From contig NZ_CP059888.1 in the NCBI RefSeq assembly GCF_016469335.1, forward strand, positions 806,001 to 870,000: a stretch of 64,000 nucleotides of DNA. Reading direction: 5' to 3'. The notes below the pieces were generated by a model that was not told the DNA's origin, searched no databases, and saw nothing but the letters and a program-made list of their open reading frames with translations. A program made the translations under genes and the position numbers. Below are positions 1 through 8,217 of the stretch, piece after piece. This stretch comes from Flocculibacter collagenilyticus. GTDB taxonomy: Bacteria; Pseudomonadota; Gammaproteobacteria; Enterobacterales; Alteromonadaceae. Positions within the stretch are counted from its first letter, which is position 1. The number at the start of each line of letters is the position of its first letter.

Positions 1-1407
1 CTAGGTGTATCTTACCAAAGCGCTCATCTTGACTCTCAACTACGAATAAAAAATCGCTATATAGAGTTAGATAAAGCGGATGATAATCGAAGCTACACTA
101 ATATAAACTTCAGAAATACACTCTCTTTTTTCTCTGATCGAGTGTTGCTCGGGCTTAACAGCCAGAAGAGTCATCGAGTCTCTGATAGCCGTTTAGGTTA
201 TTTTTCAGATGGCATCGCTTTTGATAATTTAACAGATTTAACCACTCATTCTGCCAGCCTTACCATGCGCACAAAACCAAAGGTGTCGCGTTATACCTCT
301 TTGCAATTAACCGCGACTGATACCAAGTCGGGTGCGGGTAGCTTAGAAAATAACTCTTTTGCTATTGATGGCGCTAGCTATGGTGCTGAATTTACCGCGG
401 GTGGCCAATTTGGCTCTAAGAGTTACTGGGGTGTGACACTTAGTAAGCGAAAAACTAAGCGTGAACGCTTTGAAGACTTCACCTCTGAAGATGCATCGAT
501 ACGTTTAGGTGCGCCCATATGGGAGCGCTTGCGCTTTGTTGTACAGGCAAATCACAATGAATCATCGTTAACTGGCAATCGCTTTGGTGACAATGATCCT
601 AACTCTACCAGTTGGGGATTCGGCTTCGAATATGGTGATATCAGGCGCTCCTATGTAGGTGTGCTTTATAATTTCCGTAACTCTGGGCAAATCGATGACG
701 ACTTTTTTAGTTATTATATCAACCTTGTTCCAAGCGAAAGAACTTCTGTTTTTGCTGAGTATACGAAGAAATACTATGGCATATCAAAACGTTTAGATGC
801 GTCTTGGAAGCTTAAGCACTTTCGCTTAAACGCGACTTTCAATGATGATGTGACGAGTTATTCACAAACCCAATTTGCGCAAGTCGATCTTGGCTTATTT
901 GTCTGTCCTTTTGATCAACCATTTGATATTGCGAACTGTTTTCAGCCTGACTCGATTGATTATGAATTAGCACCAAATGAAGTTAGCGCTAACTTTTTTG
1001 AGACACAGCCTGTATTAACTGAACAGGTGTTGTTACAAAAAGTCGGGCAAGTAAATATGTCATACGAGTTTAGAAGATTGACCATTGCAGCCAGCGTATT
1101 TACGACCGAACGTGACTTTTTAGAAAGCAACTTCTTGCAAGAAACGCAAGGCTACAGTGTGTCGCTTAAATGGCGAGCGGGACGACACGGCCGCTTTACA
1201 GCTACCAGCCGTTTTTCTGAAGTAGAGTATGAAAGTGAGAGTAGGGGGGATGATAACCGCTCTAACGCACTTACGTACGCCCACACGTTGTCGGCTAAGC
1301 TAAGTGTGGCATTTACTCTTAGTGAAAATGAGCGAACATCAACGACGCTAGAGAATAACTTTTCAGATAAGCGTGCCAGTTTAAAAGTAGGTTATCAATT
1401 TAGGTAA
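1..1407 (+). CDS. Outer-membrane beta-barrel protein, PEP-CTERM/EPS-associated type (5' partial)
   Basis: The reading frame is open from base 1, so the gene starts upstream of the window; the GTG at 142 is only an internal codon. The protein is rich in alternating hydrophobic/polar beta strands with many Tyr, Phe and Arg residues and ends in VGYQFR, close to the aromatic ending of outer-membrane barrels. It resembles the outer-membrane proteins that sit in PEP-CTERM/exosortase polysaccharide loci (TIGR03016 type), and the ExeA-like ATPase that follows is the usual partner in such loci. Role inferred: outer-membrane step of EPS export. No exosortase lies inside the window, so the system assignment rests on these two genes. 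It could also be another barrel family. Confidence 0.6.
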   Translation, partial: LGVSYQSAHLDSQLRIKNRYIELDKADDNRSYTNINFRNTLSFFSDRVLLGLNSQKSHRVSDSRLGYFSDGIAFDNLTDLTTHSASLTMRTKPKVSRYTSLQLTATDTKSGAGSLENNSFAIDGASYGAEFTAGGQFGSKSYWGVTLSKRKTKRERFEDFTSEDASIRLGAPIWERLRFVVQANHNESSLTGNRFGDNDPNSTSWGFGFEYGDIRRSYVGVLYNFRNSGQIDDDFFSYYINLVPSERTSVFAEYTKKYYGISKRLDASWKLKHFRLNATFNDDVTSYSQTQFAQVDLGLFVCPFDQPFDIANCFQPDSIDYELAPNEVSANFFETQPVLTEQVLLQKVGQVNMSYEFRRLTIAASVFTTERDFLESNFLQETQGYSVSLKWRAGRHGRFTATSRFSEVEYESESRGDDNRSNALTYAHTLSAKLSVAFTLSENERTSTTLENNFSDKRASLKVGYQFR

Positions 1408-1440
1408 CACGGTTGGATGGTTTTGCTGTATTCAAGAATG

Positions 1441-1470
1441 ATAAACCCCATAATTGCTTATGGGGTTTAT
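1441..1470. terminator. Perfect 13-bp hairpin between convergent genes
   Basis: ATAAACCCCATAA (1441-1453) is the exact reverse complement of 1458-1470, with a 4-nt loop. It lies just after the barrel gene stop at 1407 and also downstream of the minus-strand genes, so it can serve both sides. No long T-run follows on either strand, so termination is likely but not certain. Confidence 0.6.
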
Positions 1471-1525
1471 AAGTAACAAGTACTGCTTATTATTATAGCT
1501 ATTTTCGTCTATTTATTATTTTCAT

Positions 1526-1624
1526 TTATAGCAGGCTTATTAATGCCGCCGCGAAAATTAAAATGATTAGCGCTTCCTGTTTTTTATACTTGCCAGGATA
1601 AATGGACTGTCGTCGTTCGTGCAT
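1526..1624 (-). CDS. Small single-TM protein, 32 aa (unannotated mini-gene)
   Basis: Read on the minus strand, a well placed ribosome site (AAGGA, about 8 nt upstream) precedes an ATG and a 32-codon frame. The protein has a basic N-terminus (MHERRQSIYPGKYKK) followed by a hydrophobic stretch to the C-terminus, consistent with one membrane helix at about residues 17-32. It ends 56 nt before the perfect hairpin at 1441-1470, so RBS, frame and terminator line up. The family is not recognised. Position inside an EPS-type locus suggests, but does not prove, a membrane accessory role. Bases 1625-1849 show no further gene. Confidence 0.4.
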   Translation of the reverse strand: MHERRQSIYPGKYKKQEALIILIFAAALISLL

Positions 1625-1849
1625 AGCCAAATTCCTTCTTTAAAATTTAACAAATACACCCTGTGTTACCAATATCCTTTTATGTCCCTTAACATAAAAT
1701 GCTTCAATGCAGTCAATACTAATCACTCACCTATAGAGGCATTTTAAATTTTTGGACAAATACTAAGTTTCATATTAGAAACTAGTAGTACTAGACTCTT
1801 TTTGAAACAAGCCATAAATTTATATTCAACAATAAAACCTAATAATGGC

Positions 1850-2917
1850 TTACTTTGAATTTACATCAGAGTCTATTTCACTATAGCTCGTTTTGTACTT
1901 TTGTTCCAAAAGTTTGTCAACATATTGTGAAAGCTTAATCTTATGCTCAACAGAGTTATCTAAAATCTCCACCATTTCCAGCAACATTTCCTTATACCGC
2001 TGATCTGGAAGCTGCCCTGTATTTAACGTTAATACGTTATCATCAGACCCGTTATTGCTTGATATGTTGCTCATTCCATCATTCGTCAGAGGCGCAGCTT
2101 GGTGCGCCATTTCTTCACCCATCTCTTTTCTTACCGCAGCGATGGCTTCAGCATCAATGTGTTTAATATCTTCTAAGAACGCAAATAATAAAACGCGGTC
2201 AACAAAGGTATTAATTTTACGTGGAATACCTTGCGTAAATTGATAAATGGCTGAGTACGCATCGTTAGTAAATAACTCTCCTTGATCCCATCCTGCGTGC
2301 TTAAGGCGGTACTCAATATATTCAGCAAGCTCATCTTCAGATAATGAGGATAAGTGGCAAGAAGCAATAATACGCTGCCTAAATTGCTCCATATTAGGCG
2401 CTTGAATAATATCTTTTAATTCGTTTTGGCCAAGTAAGAAGCTTTGTATTAATGGTTGGCCATTGATTTGAAAGTTGGAAAGCATACGAAGTTCTTCAAT
2501 TGATTCAAGCGGTAAGTTTTGCGCTTCATCAACAATAAGTAATGCTTTACGCTGCTGCGCATGTAAGCGTTTTAAAAATAATTCGATGGCATTTAAATTG
2601 GCAACTTTAGTATCGTTTTCTGGCTGAAGATTGAAGACAGCTGCGACCATTTTGACAAGATCATCAGGTGATAACTTGGGAGTCACTATTTGTTTAGCGA
2701 TAACTTCATCTTTGGGGACTTGTGCAATCAAGTGATTTGCGATGGTTGTTTTTCCCGTGCCAATGTCGCCAGCAATTACGATAAAGCCTTCTGCTTGAGA
2801 GAGGCCGTACTGCAAATATGAAAGTGCGCGTTTATGTAATTTACTGGCAAAAAATACGTTTGGATCGGGGGTTAACTGAAATGGCTTTTCGGTTAGTCCA
2901 AAAAATGACTCATACAT
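1850..2917 (-). CDS. ExeA-like AAA ATPase, XrtA/PEP-CTERM-associated type
   Basis: A 355-residue protein that begins MYESFFGLTEKPFQLTPDP, the typical start of ExeA/GspA-type and PEP-CTERM-locus (TIGR03015) ATPases. Walker A is GDIGTGKT at residues 50-57 and Walker B is LLIVDEAQN at about 126-134. Arginines and IPRKIN follow near residues 200-235, as in the AAA lid. There is no peptidoglycan-binding domain and no membrane segment, which fits the PEP-CTERM subfamily better than classical ExeA. The C-terminal 100 residues are low-complexity then helical. It is convergent with the outer-membrane barrel gene. Likely role: ATPase for EPS assembly or export; MshM-like function is an alternative. Confidence 0.7.
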   Translation of the reverse strand: MYESFFGLTEKPFQLTPDPNVFFASKLHKRALSYLQYGLSQAEGFIVIAGDIGTGKTTIANHLIAQVPKDEVIAKQIVTPKLSPDDLVKMVAAVFNLQPENDTKVANLNAIELFLKRLHAQQRKALLIVDEAQNLPLESIEELRMLSNFQINGQPLIQSFLLGQNELKDIIQAPNMEQFRQRIIASCHLSSLSEDELAEYIEYRLKHAGWDQGELFTNDAYSAIYQFTQGIPRKINTFVDRVLLFAFLEDIKHIDAEAIAAVRKEMGEEMAHQAAPLTNDGMSNISSNNGSDDNVLTLNTGQLPDQRYKEMLLEMVEILDNSVEHKIKLSQYVDKLLEQKYKTSYSEIDSDVNSK

Positions 2918-3155
2918 TGCTAAATCCTTTCATTTTTATCTTGTAGTATCCTAACGAATTCTAAGTTACAGGTCACTTACTCTTTATAGATATTATAGGT
3001 AGCATCCTAGTATGTGTACTCTGACTGGGTACGCAGTTGTCGATAACTTCAGATAAGTGTATTGTACGCTGCGATGCATAAAAAATTAGAAAAAGAACCG
3101 TACATAATCTATAACTAGATAAAAGGTCAACAATTATATAATTTGGAGAAAGTTT

Positions 3156-3338
3156 ATGTCACTTATGACAACCGCCCAAGTTGCTGAGTTTTTGGGAGTG
3201 AAGGAAGTGCGTGTTGAGCGTTTAGAGCGTGAGCACTTATTAATTGCTAAAGAAAAAGATGCAAATGGCTCCCCGCTATTTGATGAAGAAGACGTGAAGC
3301 GATATAAGACTCTGGCTGAGCGTATTGGTGGTTTATAA
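3156..3338 (+). CDS. Small helix-turn-helix (MerR/excisionase-like) protein, 60 aa
   Basis: A complete 60-residue frame with GGAG at 3145-3148 before the ATG. Residues 5-25 (TTAQVAEFLGVKEVRVERLE) form the DNA-binding helix-turn-helix seen in MerR-type and excisionase-like domains, followed by a wing and the DEEDVKRYKTLAE helix. There is no effector domain, so it is a bare DNA-binding module. It is divergent from the ExeA-like ATPase, with 238 bp between their starts, and may regulate that promoter region. No integrase is nearby, so an excisionase role is unlikely. Confidence 0.65.
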   Translation: MSLMTTAQVAEFLGVKEVRVERLEREHLLIAKEKDANGSPLFDEEDVKRYKTLAERIGGL

Positions 3339-3373
3339 TAGCCAGACTAGCGTTATCTATTAATGTATTTAGT

Positions 3374-3404
3374 AGCGAGCTTAATAAGTAATTTAGTGCT
3401 CGCT
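3374..3404 (+). terminator. Possible terminator hairpin after HTH gene
   Basis: AGCGAGC at 3374-3380 pairs with GCTCGCT at 3398-3404 around a 17-nt AT-rich loop, 36 nt after the HTH gene stop. Only a weak T-rich tail follows, so this is tentative. Confidence 0.35.
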
Positions 3405-3456
3405 CTTGATTCTTTGCTTTATCTATTATCAGGTATTTATACCAGGTATTTAAATT

Positions 3457-4569
3457 CTACAGTTTAATCTTCCGTAATTCCTTCATAATGACATCAAGAT
3501 TATATCTAGCGTGAATATCACTTTGTTTGTTAGGGTTATGTGCATTCACTTCAGATAATACTACCCATAATATACAGGCGACGATATACAGCACTTCATA
3601 TAATTCGACTTTTTCTTTAATGTCTTTTTGATTAAGTTTGGCCTGTTGGCAGTAATGCGAAATGAATTGTTCACGTTTAGCACCAGTGATTTTGAATTCG
3701 TACATTATGCAAGCCAGATCCCAACATACATCTGTAAAACAGGCGTAATCCCAATCCAAAAAAGTCACATTGATTTTTTTATGCGGATCAGTATTGTTCT
3801 GGCTAAACAGGATGTTGTAAGGGTTTAAGTCGCAATGGATGAAAGTGTTATCTTCTTTAATGATATTAAGTCTACCGTGTACTTGGTTAACAATAGCGTT
3901 TATCTCGCAGAGATCTTGTTTACTGATTCCAAAGATTAAGGTTTCATCCAATTCATTAATTTTATTCAAATCGTTTATTATGCTACTACATACATCAAAC
4001 TTTTCAGGTTGCAGCAATGACGTTGATGTTTGTTTGTTGGCGGGCTTCTTAAATGTACCTTGGCCAAGCTTGTGCAGTGTCACCACAGCCTCGCGTAGTG
4101 CTGCTAAGTGCTCATCTGACAGGTTTTGCGTTAAGTGCTCTCCCTTAATCTGAGTCATTACTTGAATACTATCTTCTTTATTTGCATAAAGTATTGGTGG
4201 TGCGATGTGATTAGAAGCTGCTAAGCGTTGTAAGTGAAAACTAAGTGGAGATATCGGCTTTATTAGTTGTTTAACGATAAAATTAATAGGCTCATTCTTA
4301 GCGTATGAAGTGTGTTCATCTAGGTAAACCGCAATGTGTTGAGCCTGCTCCTCAGGAAACTGAGCCTTGATCGCGTTAATAGTGCTCGCAATTTCATGCG
4401 GGTTGAGGGCGCAACTCACGCTGTATACTTCATTCGACAACCCGTTAGAGATAGGAGATATGTCAATAACAGGAAACAGTGTGAATAAAGGATAATGGGC
4501 TAATTTTATTTCTAATTGCTTGATTGTAAACGTATTTTTGTTTTCTATTGATGTAGAAGAAAAGGTCAT
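3457..4569 (-). CDS. APH/choline-kinase-fold phosphotransferase, probable thiamine kinase
   Basis: A 370-residue protein of the aminoglycoside phosphotransferase / choline kinase fold. The catalytic loop HCDLNPYNILF (HxDxxxxN) and the metal-binding LDWDYA segment are both present around residues 245-275. E. coli thiamine kinase ThiK (YcfN) belongs to this fold, and here the gene is last in a TPP-riboswitch-led operon, 27 bp after a PnuC-type transporter. Phosphorylation of imported thiamine, trapping it in the cell, is therefore the best inference. The N-terminal 100 residues are longer than in ThiK. A kinase for a thiamine precursor is an alternative. Confidence 0.6.
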   Translation of the reverse strand: MTFSSTSIENKNTFTIKQLEIKLAHYPLFTLFPVIDISPISNGLSNEVYSVSCALNPHEIASTINAIKAQFPEEQAQHIAVYLDEHTSYAKNEPINFIVKQLIKPISPLSFHLQRLAASNHIAPPILYANKEDSIQVMTQIKGEHLTQNLSDEHLAALREAVVTLHKLGQGTFKKPANKQTSTSLLQPEKFDVCSSIINDLNKINELDETLIFGISKQDLCEINAIVNQVHGRLNIIKEDNTFIHCDLNPYNILFSQNNTDPHKKINVTFLDWDYACFTDVCWDLACIMYEFKITGAKREQFISHYCQQAKLNQKDIKEKVELYEVLYIVACILWVVLSEVNAHNPNKQSDIHARYNLDVIMKELRKIKL

Positions 4570-4596
4570 TATTGCTCTTGCGTGCGCATAAGCGAC

Positions 4597-5268
4597 TTAT
4601 GCCGCTTGTGCTTCCCAAGTCGCTTCTGACGCTTTGTACATTTTTCGCCAGCGCTGATAGCCAACAATGGCTAACACAGTATATAAAATAAAAAGAATCG
4701 CAGTAGGGTAGTACCCCTTCATGGTATAAATATAGATAGATACAGCGTCAATCACTACCCAGTAAAGCCAATTGTTGATTTCTTTTTTTACAACCAAATA
4801 CGTTGCCATTACGCTAAAAATAGTGGTGGCTGTATCTAAATATGCAAAATCTGCGGAGGTATAGTTGTCCATCACATACCCAAGTACTCCACTCAGTAGG
4901 CAACAAATAATAATAATATGAACGTGAGTATTTAAGCTAAAAGCAATGATGGTTTCACCTAACTCGTTGTCAGACAGTTCGGTGTGGCTATCTTGATGGG
5001 TTGCTATTTTTTTGTTGTACATTGCACGCCAACTTAGCCAGCCAAATACTGCCATTCCCATGTAATAAAAATTCAGAAACGATTCCATGTAAAGCAGTCC
5101 GTTCCAGAACAACAGGGTATATATAAAGGTACTTGTAAACGCTGCTGCCCAACACCAAAGGCTTTGCTTAATAGCAAGAAGCAAATATGCTACCGCTAAT
5201 CCTACAGCAATGTATTCCCAGTGCGACATCGCTGTAAAGCCTGCTAAGGTTTCGCTCAAAAATTCCAT
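4597..5268 (-). CDS. pnuT: PnuC-family transporter, probable thiamine transporter (PnuT-like)
   Basis: A 223-residue membrane protein with about seven hydrophobic segments. The family signature region is visible as WCWAAAF (residues 38-44), LLYMESFLNFYYMGMAVFGWLSW (about 58-80) and the late NNWLYWVVIDAVS. PnuC relatives carry nicotinamide riboside; the PnuT branch carries thiamine and is typically TPP-riboswitch controlled. It lies between the thiamine-binding-like gene and the kinase, in the same direction, downstream of a TPP aptamer, so thiamine is the likely substrate. PnuC-type carriers work by facilitated diffusion with metabolic trapping, which agrees with the adjacent kinase. Substrate is inferred from context. 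Confidence 0.75.
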   Translation of the reverse strand: MEFLSETLAGFTAMSHWEYIAVGLAVAYLLLAIKQSLWCWAAAFTSTFIYTLLFWNGLLYMESFLNFYYMGMAVFGWLSWRAMYNKKIATHQDSHTELSDNELGETIIAFSLNTHVHIIIICCLLSGVLGYVMDNYTSADFAYLDTATTIFSVMATYLVVKKEINNWLYWVVIDAVSIYIYTMKGYYPTAILFILYTVLAIVGYQRWRKMYKASEATWEAQAA

Positions 5269-5321
5269 ATTAGTACTTACTTCGCTTTTATTTACTTCAA
5301 ATAACTCAACATATTTACGGT

Positions 5322-5576
5322 TTATTGGCTTGGTGTTAGATCTGCGTTGATAAATTTACAGACAAAAATATTCTTACCAAACTGCTCGTAAGACTTTTTC
5401 ATTTCAGCAGATAAAACTTGCATGAGATAATCGTATTCACCAAATATTTGAGTGCTCATGGTATTGGTAATAACGGTTAAATTGTCGTGCTGATTTAAAC
5501 GCTCAATAAAGCTTTTAATTGCTGGAATATAGTCTTCAGAAAGTGGGTAGTTACTGATTTCAACTGATAGATTCAT
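5322..5576 (-). CDS. YkoF/MTH1187-like thiamine-binding domain protein, 84 aa
   Basis: A short complete protein, MNLSVEISNYPLSEDYIPAI..., with the pattern of the thiamine-binding ferredoxin-like domain (MTH1187 / YkoF families): an early ISxYPLxxDYxPxI strand-helix, a central NTMSTQIFGEYDYLMQ strand, and a final KNIFVCKFI strand. There is no signal peptide or membrane segment, so it should be cytosolic. It sits between the TonB-dependent receptor and the PnuC-type transporter in the riboswitch operon. Inferred role: binding thiamine or its pyrimidine on entry and handing it to the kinase. Family match is by eye. Confidence 0.6.
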   Translation of the reverse strand: MNLSVEISNYPLSEDYIPAIKSFIERLNQHDNLTVITNTMSTQIFGEYDYLMQVLSAEMKKSYEQFGKNIFVCKFINADLTPSQ

Positions 5577-5719
5577 ATTTTAATACTCTTGTAGTTGAGG
5601 CAAACGGCACAACTATTACAGATGTTCTTAGTGTAAAGGTTAATCAATACAGACATCTGACAGTAAGTTATTACTTACTGTCAGATGATAATACGCCTAT
5701 GTTACTTGTTGATCAATGG

Positions 5720-7813
5720 TTAAAATTGATAACTTAAGGTTAAGCCGTAAACTAATGGCTCGCCTAATTGTGTATAGGTTTTCGAAGTGTAGCCGTCGCG
5801 AGGATCGTTACCAAAATAAAATCCTCTTACTGCATAATCTGTATCCATCAGGTTTCTTGCCCAAGCCGATACAGTGACATCACCTAAATCATAAGCTAGC
5901 TTAAGGTTAATCAGGTTAATGTTTTCTGATTTTTGATCATGACTGTCTGAAAAGAAAAACGCATCTTTACCTTCAACACCCAGTGTAAGGTAGAAAAATT
6001 CGCGAATGTTGTAATTTAAACCCACTGAGTATTGATAGCCTGGCGCGTGTGCTTGCTCCCGACCTGTTTTGTCGTCACCGTCTGCGGTAACGAATCCGTC
6101 AATCTCAGTGTCTAACCAACCTAAGCTGGTATTTATGCTAATTGCTTTGGTTAATTTGTAGTCTAGTTCAGCTTCTAAACCGTAGTTAGTGCCTTCCGTT
6201 GCATTGTCGTAGTAACCAGTAAATGCCGCACCTTGATTAATCCAGCTTTTAAGCTGCATATCGTCACGCTTCATATAAAAAGCAGCAAAACGAAGTGCTA
6301 AATCGCCTGAAGTGGATTGGCCTTTAACGCCAAACTCTGCACTTAATAAGGTTTCAGGCTCAAAGCTAATGTGATCAGCTAATACCGTTTGATAGTTGCC
6401 TAAGCCACTATTCTTAAACTTACCTAGAGCATCGCCATTAATTCCGCCTGCTTTATAGCCTCGGGTTAAGCTGGCATATAACATTGTTAGGTCAGATACT
6501 TGGTATTCAACCGCAAGTTTACCGCCCCACATAGTATCAGACAGATCTTCTACAATAAGGTTAGAATCAACATAATCGCCTCCATTGCGTTCAACACGTA
6601 AACCAGCAATGACCTTTACATCAGCGCCAATTGGATGTGCTAATTGACCATAAATCGCAATATTTTGTGTGTCGTATTGGCTAGTAAAGTCGGCTGCTTG
6701 CCATAAATCCCAATTCCAAAAATCACGCTGTAAATCTACATCGCGACGTTGAGCATACATACCCACTGTCCAGTTGGTGTAGCTTGCTGATGGATTGGTA
6801 CTTAAACGTACTTCAAAACTTGCATCGTCACGATTTCTAGAATAATAATCAGTGGTTGAATAACCGTCTTCATGAATACCAACATAGCTCCAGTCTTCGT
6901 CATAACCATAAACTAAGTCAGAGTCGCTAATACTGGCGTTAATATATAAGTTAAAGCGAGACCAGCCCGTGTAGTTTGCATTGAAAGCGTATGCGTTTGT
7001 TTTTTGTTGATCAACACCTGGCTCGTCAGAAAGTGTCGTGCGGTTATTGTCTAGTGAAAATGCGTCGTAGCCATTATCAATATCAATGTAATGAGCAACA
7101 AAGCCTAGCGTTAAATCAGGTGTAGCGTCTACTCTTACTTTAGCGCGACCCACTAACTCGTCAATGTTGTTAGTGTCATCACGATTTAAAAATGTGTTTT
7201 CTATATAGCCGTCACTCTTATTACTATTAAGCGATATATTTACAGCGCTATTGTCAGTGATGCCATTGCTATACGCTGCACCAATTTGACGGCTGTTATA
7301 GTTACCACTGCCTAGTACTACTTGACCACTTTGGTAATCGGTAGGTGTCGCAGACTCCATATAAATCATGCCGGCCAGTGCATCTGAACCAAAACGAGTG
7401 CCTTGAGGGCCGCGGTATACTTCTACCTGTTCGATATCAAATAAATTGGCAGCAGCACCTAATCCAGAGTAGTTTATACCGTCAACAACAATGCCTACTG
7501 ATGGATTGATTGGATCTACAAATTGGCTGCGCAGACCAACCCCGCGGATTTGGAAAAACTTTGCTCTTGATGCGCCTGACGAGAAATTAACGTTGGCGAC
7601 AGAGTTAAGCGCATCTTCTAAGTGAATAGCATTGCGTTTTGCTAACTCTTCTTCATTTAGTAAGCTCACACTGGTACTTAGTTTCTCTACAGTGACAGGG
7701 TTAAACTCGCCTTTAACTGTAATACGCTCAATATCTTCTACTTGAGTATCAGCATAAGCAGGAAAAAGGGCAGAGGATAAAGCAACAGATAGCAAAGTTA
7801 GTTTTGGTTTCAT
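5720..7813 (-). CDS. TonB-dependent outer-membrane receptor, probable thiamine receptor
   Basis: A roughly 697-residue receptor. The signal peptide is clear (MKPKLTLLSVALSSALFPAYA), followed by a TonB-box-like ERITVKG, a plug domain (LEDALNSVANVNF, FQIRGVGLRSQF, VEVYRGPQGTRFGSDALAGMI) and a long barrel ending in YQF. The ATG at 7813 is preferred to the one at 7828 because GAGA lies about 9 nt before it and because the signal peptide starts there. The gene is first in the operon after the TPP riboswitch, 180 bp from the aptamer. Thiamine receptors of this kind are known in Alteromonadales. Substrate assignment rests on the riboswitch and on the operon partners. Confidence 0.8.
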   Translation of the reverse strand: MKPKLTLLSVALSSALFPAYADTQVEDIERITVKGEFNPVTVEKLSTSVSLLNEEELAKRNAIHLEDALNSVANVNFSSGASRAKFFQIRGVGLRSQFVDPINPSVGIVVDGINYSGLGAAANLFDIEQVEVYRGPQGTRFGSDALAGMIYMESATPTDYQSGQVVLGSGNYNSRQIGAAYSNGITDNSAVNISLNSNKSDGYIENTFLNRDDTNNIDELVGRAKVRVDATPDLTLGFVAHYIDIDNGYDAFSLDNNRTTLSDEPGVDQQKTNAYAFNANYTGWSRFNLYINASISDSDLVYGYDEDWSYVGIHEDGYSTTDYYSRNRDDASFEVRLSTNPSASYTNWTVGMYAQRRDVDLQRDFWNWDLWQAADFTSQYDTQNIAIYGQLAHPIGADVKVIAGLRVERNGGDYVDSNLIVEDLSDTMWGGKLAVEYQVSDLTMLYASLTRGYKAGGINGDALGKFKNSGLGNYQTVLADHISFEPETLLSAEFGVKGQSTSGDLALRFAAFYMKRDDMQLKSWINQGAAFTGYYDNATEGTNYGLEAELDYKLTKAISINTSLGWLDTEIDGFVTADGDDKTGREQAHAPGYQYSVGLNYNIREFFYLTLGVEGKDAFFFSDSHDQKSENINLINLKLAYDLGDVTVSAWARNLMDTDYAVRGFYFGNDPRDGYTSKTYTQLGEPLVYGLTLSYQF

Positions 7814-7819
7814 TAATTT

Positions 7820-7850
7820 GGATCTCATTATTGTATCTAAATTGAGATCC
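7820..7850 (-). promoter_or_regulatory. Hairpin at receptor start, likely riboswitch expression platform
   Basis: In the transcript GGAUCUCA (7850-7843) is exactly complementary to UGAGAUCC (7827-7820), closing a 15-nt loop. The 3' arm contains the GAGA that is the only reasonable ribosome site for the start at 7813. Folding would hide it. CCGGAUC (7852-7846), overlapping the 5' arm, is also complementary to GAUCCGG inside the aptamer. Confidence 0.5.
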
Positions 7851-7993
7851 GGATGTGACGAGTGATAAGGTGTATTTTATACCAACATAACCATTTGCTA
7901 AGAATTAACTTATATTGGCGTTGACTTATCTTTAAAGTAAGTACTAACACACTTTTGAGTATTGAGGCTAAATTACAGAAAATTGCACAATAC

Positions 7994-8126
7994 TTAACAC
8001 CATTCCTCCGCCAGCGTTAACCGGATCAGGTTCAAAGGGTTTGTGATGACAATTTTCACATCTCAGCTTAATCGCAATATTGATAATTAACCAATTATCG
8101 CAACTTCATAAGCACCCCCTGGTAAG
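7994..8126 (-). promoter_or_regulatory. TPP (THI-element) riboswitch
   Basis: The minus strand shows the conserved TPP aptamer elements in order: an AGGGGGUGC start (about 8122-8112), a variable P3 extension, CUGAGA (8076-8071 region), then ACCCUUUGAACCUGAUC, GGUUAA and GCUGGCGGAGGAA at the 3' side (about 8041-8003). Flanking ACCA and UGGU can pair as P1. The P3/P3a region is long for a bacterial copy. It precedes a receptor, a thiamine-binding-like protein, a PnuC-type transporter and a kinase. Expected effect: TPP binding turns the operon off. Confidence 0.93.
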
Positions 8127-8217
8127 CGAGCTAAATTGTACAGCGCTTTCACTAAAAGTGGAACCACACTAAGCAGTTAAACCTTAAATGATATTTCGCT
8201 AATTAGCGCATTATGCA

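Noticed and set aside
7880-7950. Imperfect AT-rich hairpin between riboswitch and receptor as a terminator
   Set aside because: The stem (ACTTA/TAAGT around CTTTAAAG) is weak and not followed by a T-run; a translation-level switch fits better.
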